A DNA stretch of 54,915 nt from an uncultured Pseudanabaenaceae cyanobacterium (GTDB lineage Bacteria; Cyanobacteriota; Cyanobacteriia; PCC-9006; JAAUQQ01): positions 1 through 54,915 of the forward strand of contig CALLAT010000067.1 of NCBI GenBank assembly GCA_938002085.1, in the 5' to 3' direction. Below are positions 53,435 to 54,915 of the stretch, piece by piece. Under the pieces are notes generated by a model. That model saw nothing but the letters and a program-made list of their open reading frames with translations. It had not been told where the DNA came from and did not search any database. Position 1 is the stretch's first letter; each line of letters opens with the position of its first letter. A program made the position numbers and the translations under genes.

Positions 53435-54199
53435 CTAGCCACGGCAAAAGATCCAGTTATCCATATCGGACAGCGCATCGCTGTAGACATAGCCTTCGGT
53501 ATCAAAGCCTTTCAGTCCCTCTGGCTCTTCAATGCGATTTTGCACAGCGTAGTCCACCATAAGGCCCCGCGCTCGCTTGGCATGGATGGCAATGATTTTG
53601 TAAGCGCCGTTCTTGTTCTCCTTGAAGGCGATGTTGATGACTCTGGCCTGTAGGGCTTTTAGGTCAATTGACTTGAAGTACTCGTTGGATGCCAAATTGA
53701 CGAGGCAAGGCATTTCATCCTGGTCAAAGTCTGCGTTCAGTAATTGGGCAATCTGGTCACCCCAAAATTCGTAAAGGTTTTTTCCCTTCTCCGTTTTGAG
53801 CTTCGTGCCCATTTCCAGACGATAGGGCTGCATCAAGTCCAGGGGGCGTAGGATGCCGTAGAGCCCGGAGAGGATGCGCAGGTGCTGTTGGGCAAAGGCG
53901 AGGTCTTCGTCGTTGTATTCCTCAGCCTTGATGCCTTTATAGACGTCGCCTTTGAAGACAAGGAGGGCTTGTTTGGCGTTGTCTTGGGTGAAGGGCGTTT
54001 GGAATTCTTGGTAGCGCCCGTAGTTGAGGTCGGCGAGCTTTTCACTGATTTTCATCAGGGATGAGATTTGGGCGGGCTCGTAGTTGCGCAGTTCTTCGAT
54101 GAGCTGCTCGCTCTGCTCCAGGACTTCTGGGGTGGTGAAGTGGGGATAGTCGGGAATGGAGTAGTCCAGTGTTTTGGCTGGGGAGATGACCATTAACAT
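53435..54199 (-). CDS. yaaA: YaaA (DUF328/UPF0246) peroxide-stress protein
   Basis: 254 residues, full length. Opens MLMVISPAKTLDYS, the YaaA signature, with ALLVFKGDVYKGI, LRILSGLYGILRPLDLMQPY, RLEMGTKL, VNLASNEYFKS and HAKRARGLMVDYA along the chain. E. coli YaaA lowers free intracellular iron during peroxide stress and binds DNA. ATG codons at 54199 and 54193 are both possible. Single gene, divergent from trmH. The 300 bases between it and nirB hold nothing I recognise beyond the nirB upstream region. Confidence 0.95.
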   Translation of the reverse strand: MLMVISPAKTLDYSIPDYPHFTTPEVLEQSEQLIEELRNYEPAQISSLMKISEKLADLNYGRYQEFQTPFTQDNAKQALLVFKGDVYKGIKAEEYNDEDLAFAQQHLRILSGLYGILRPLDLMQPYRLEMGTKLKTEKGKNLYEFWGDQIAQLLNADFDQDEMPCLVNLASNEYFKSIDLKALQARVINIAFKENKNGAYKIIAIHAKRARGLMVDYAVQNRIEEPEGLKGFDTEGYVYSDALSDMDNWIFCRG

Positions 54200-54363
54200 T
54201 GAGCTGCGACCTGAATTCTGGGGAGCGCCTTTAAGTTTATCGCTTTGGTTGGTCTGTTGCTTAGCGGGTGCTGGGGCAGAAGGTCAACTTGGGGGGATAA
54301 GCTAGGGGGTGGGATGTGGGCTGTTCCGTTTCCCATGATGCCTAGCTCTTGGTTCGTAATTTT

Positions 54364-54915
54364 ATGCTTGCCCGTCGCTATCAGCTGCTCCAGAAGGTTC
54401 TCAATAAGCGTCAGCCGGATCTCACGGTGATGATGGAGAACGTTCATAAGTCTCACAATTTGTCGGCGATTTTGCGGACTTGTGATGCGGTGGGAGTGTT
54501 TGGGGCCCATGCGGTGAGTGAGCGGGGGGAGGTGAAGACGTTTAATAAGACGGCCCAGGGCAGTCAGAAGTGGGTTGATTTAAGGGTGCATGAGAGTACG
54601 GAGGCGGCGATTTCTCATCTCCATGGTGAAGGCTTTAAGGTTTATGCAGCCCATTTGTCAGAGCAGGCGGTGGATTATCGGGAGGTGGATTTTACCAAGC
54701 CCAGTGCGGTGCTGTTGGGGACGGAGAAGTGGGGGGTGAGTGATTTAGCCTGTGAGTTGTGTGATCAACATATCATTATCCCGATGGTGGGGATGGTGGA
54801 GTCGTTGAATGTGTCGGTGGCGAATTCGGTGATTTTGTTTGAGGCGCAGCGGCAGCGGATGGCGGCGGGGATGTATGAGTCGCCGAGGATTTCGGGGGAG
54901 GAGTATCGGCGGGTG
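54364..54915 (+). CDS. trmH: tRNA (guanosine-2'-O-)-methyltransferase TrmH, cut by the window edge
   Basis: 184 codons open from ATG at 54364 to the right edge. SpoU/SPOUT family: start MLARRYQLLQKVLNKRQPDL, motif MMENVHKSHNLSAILRTCDA, VLLGTEKWGVSD (motif 2) and IPMVGMVESLNVSVANSVIL (motif 3), so all SPOUT motifs are inside. It methylates the ribose of G18 in tRNA. The missing part is the C-terminal tail of about 30-50 residues. No strong ribosome binding site is seen. Divergent from yaaA. Confidence 0.93.
   Translation, partial: MLARRYQLLQKVLNKRQPDLTVMMENVHKSHNLSAILRTCDAVGVFGAHAVSERGEVKTFNKTAQGSQKWVDLRVHESTEAAISHLHGEGFKVYAAHLSEQAVDYREVDFTKPSAVLLGTEKWGVSDLACELCDQHIIIPMVGMVESLNVSVANSVILFEAQRQRMAAGMYESPRISGEEYRRV

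Overview
The window reads as chromosomal DNA of a cyanobacterium. GCGATCGC-type (HIP1-like) octamers are scattered through both genes and spacers, and the gene content fits: a PatA/CheY/CheW/MCP/hybrid-CheA taxis cluster of the Pix/Pil type, IspG, a CtpA-family protease, a purL-purF pair, DUF4912, DUF2993, DUF4058, Uma2 and TIGR03792 proteins, and a PTP-type C-terminal sorting signal. The genus cannot be fixed from the sequence alone; a Leptolyngbya-like filamentous lineage is only a guess. No rRNA, tRNA or CRISPR array was seen.

Layout. 1-1.3 kb: the end of an ISAzo13-like insertion sequence that has cut an FG-GAP repeat gene. 1.6-6.6 kb: DUF4912, DUF2993 (LmeA-like) and a protein with the fold of ATP-dependent PEP carboxykinase whose catalytic residues are lost. 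6.8-22.9 kb, all on the minus strand: a complete taxis pathway transcribed PatA-type regulator, CheY, CheW, MCP, MCP, giant hybrid CheA, CheW. 23.4-35.9 kb, plus strand: ispG, a C-terminal processing protease, a KirBac-type channel, a DUF389 membrane protein, HtpX, a candidate small RNA, purL, purF and a DUF4870 membrane protein. 36.2-42.0 kb: an AT-richer stretch with a small ORF and a secreted PTP-CTERM protein, then a phosphodiesterase-TPR-sulfotransferase fusion and a PAP phosphatase. 42.2-46.9 kb: a hydrolase / SDR / flavin monooxygenase operon divergent from an enoyl-reductase-like gene, resembling the mycobacterial mymA set. 46.9-50 kb: DUF4058, Uma2, and an integron-like remnant (broken intI N-terminus, an Mrr-like nuclease cassette and an attC-like site). 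50-53.2 kb: nirBD. 53.4-54.9 kb: yaaA and the start of trmH, cut by the window edge.

How they work together. The taxis genes form one signalling pathway: two membrane receptors with GAF domains, adaptors, a kinase with its own receiver, and two separate receivers. Its output is probably type IV pilus motility. The sulfotransferase fusion makes PAP and the nearby HAL2/CysQ-type phosphatase could remove it. purL and purF are purine synthesis steps four and one. nirB and nirD form an NADH-type nitrite reductase, unusual beside the ferredoxin enzyme typical of cyanobacteria. The most unusual signals are the integron remnant, the PEP carboxykinase pseudoenzyme, the paired GTFIQ motifs in the CheA linker, and the sulfotransferase fusion.
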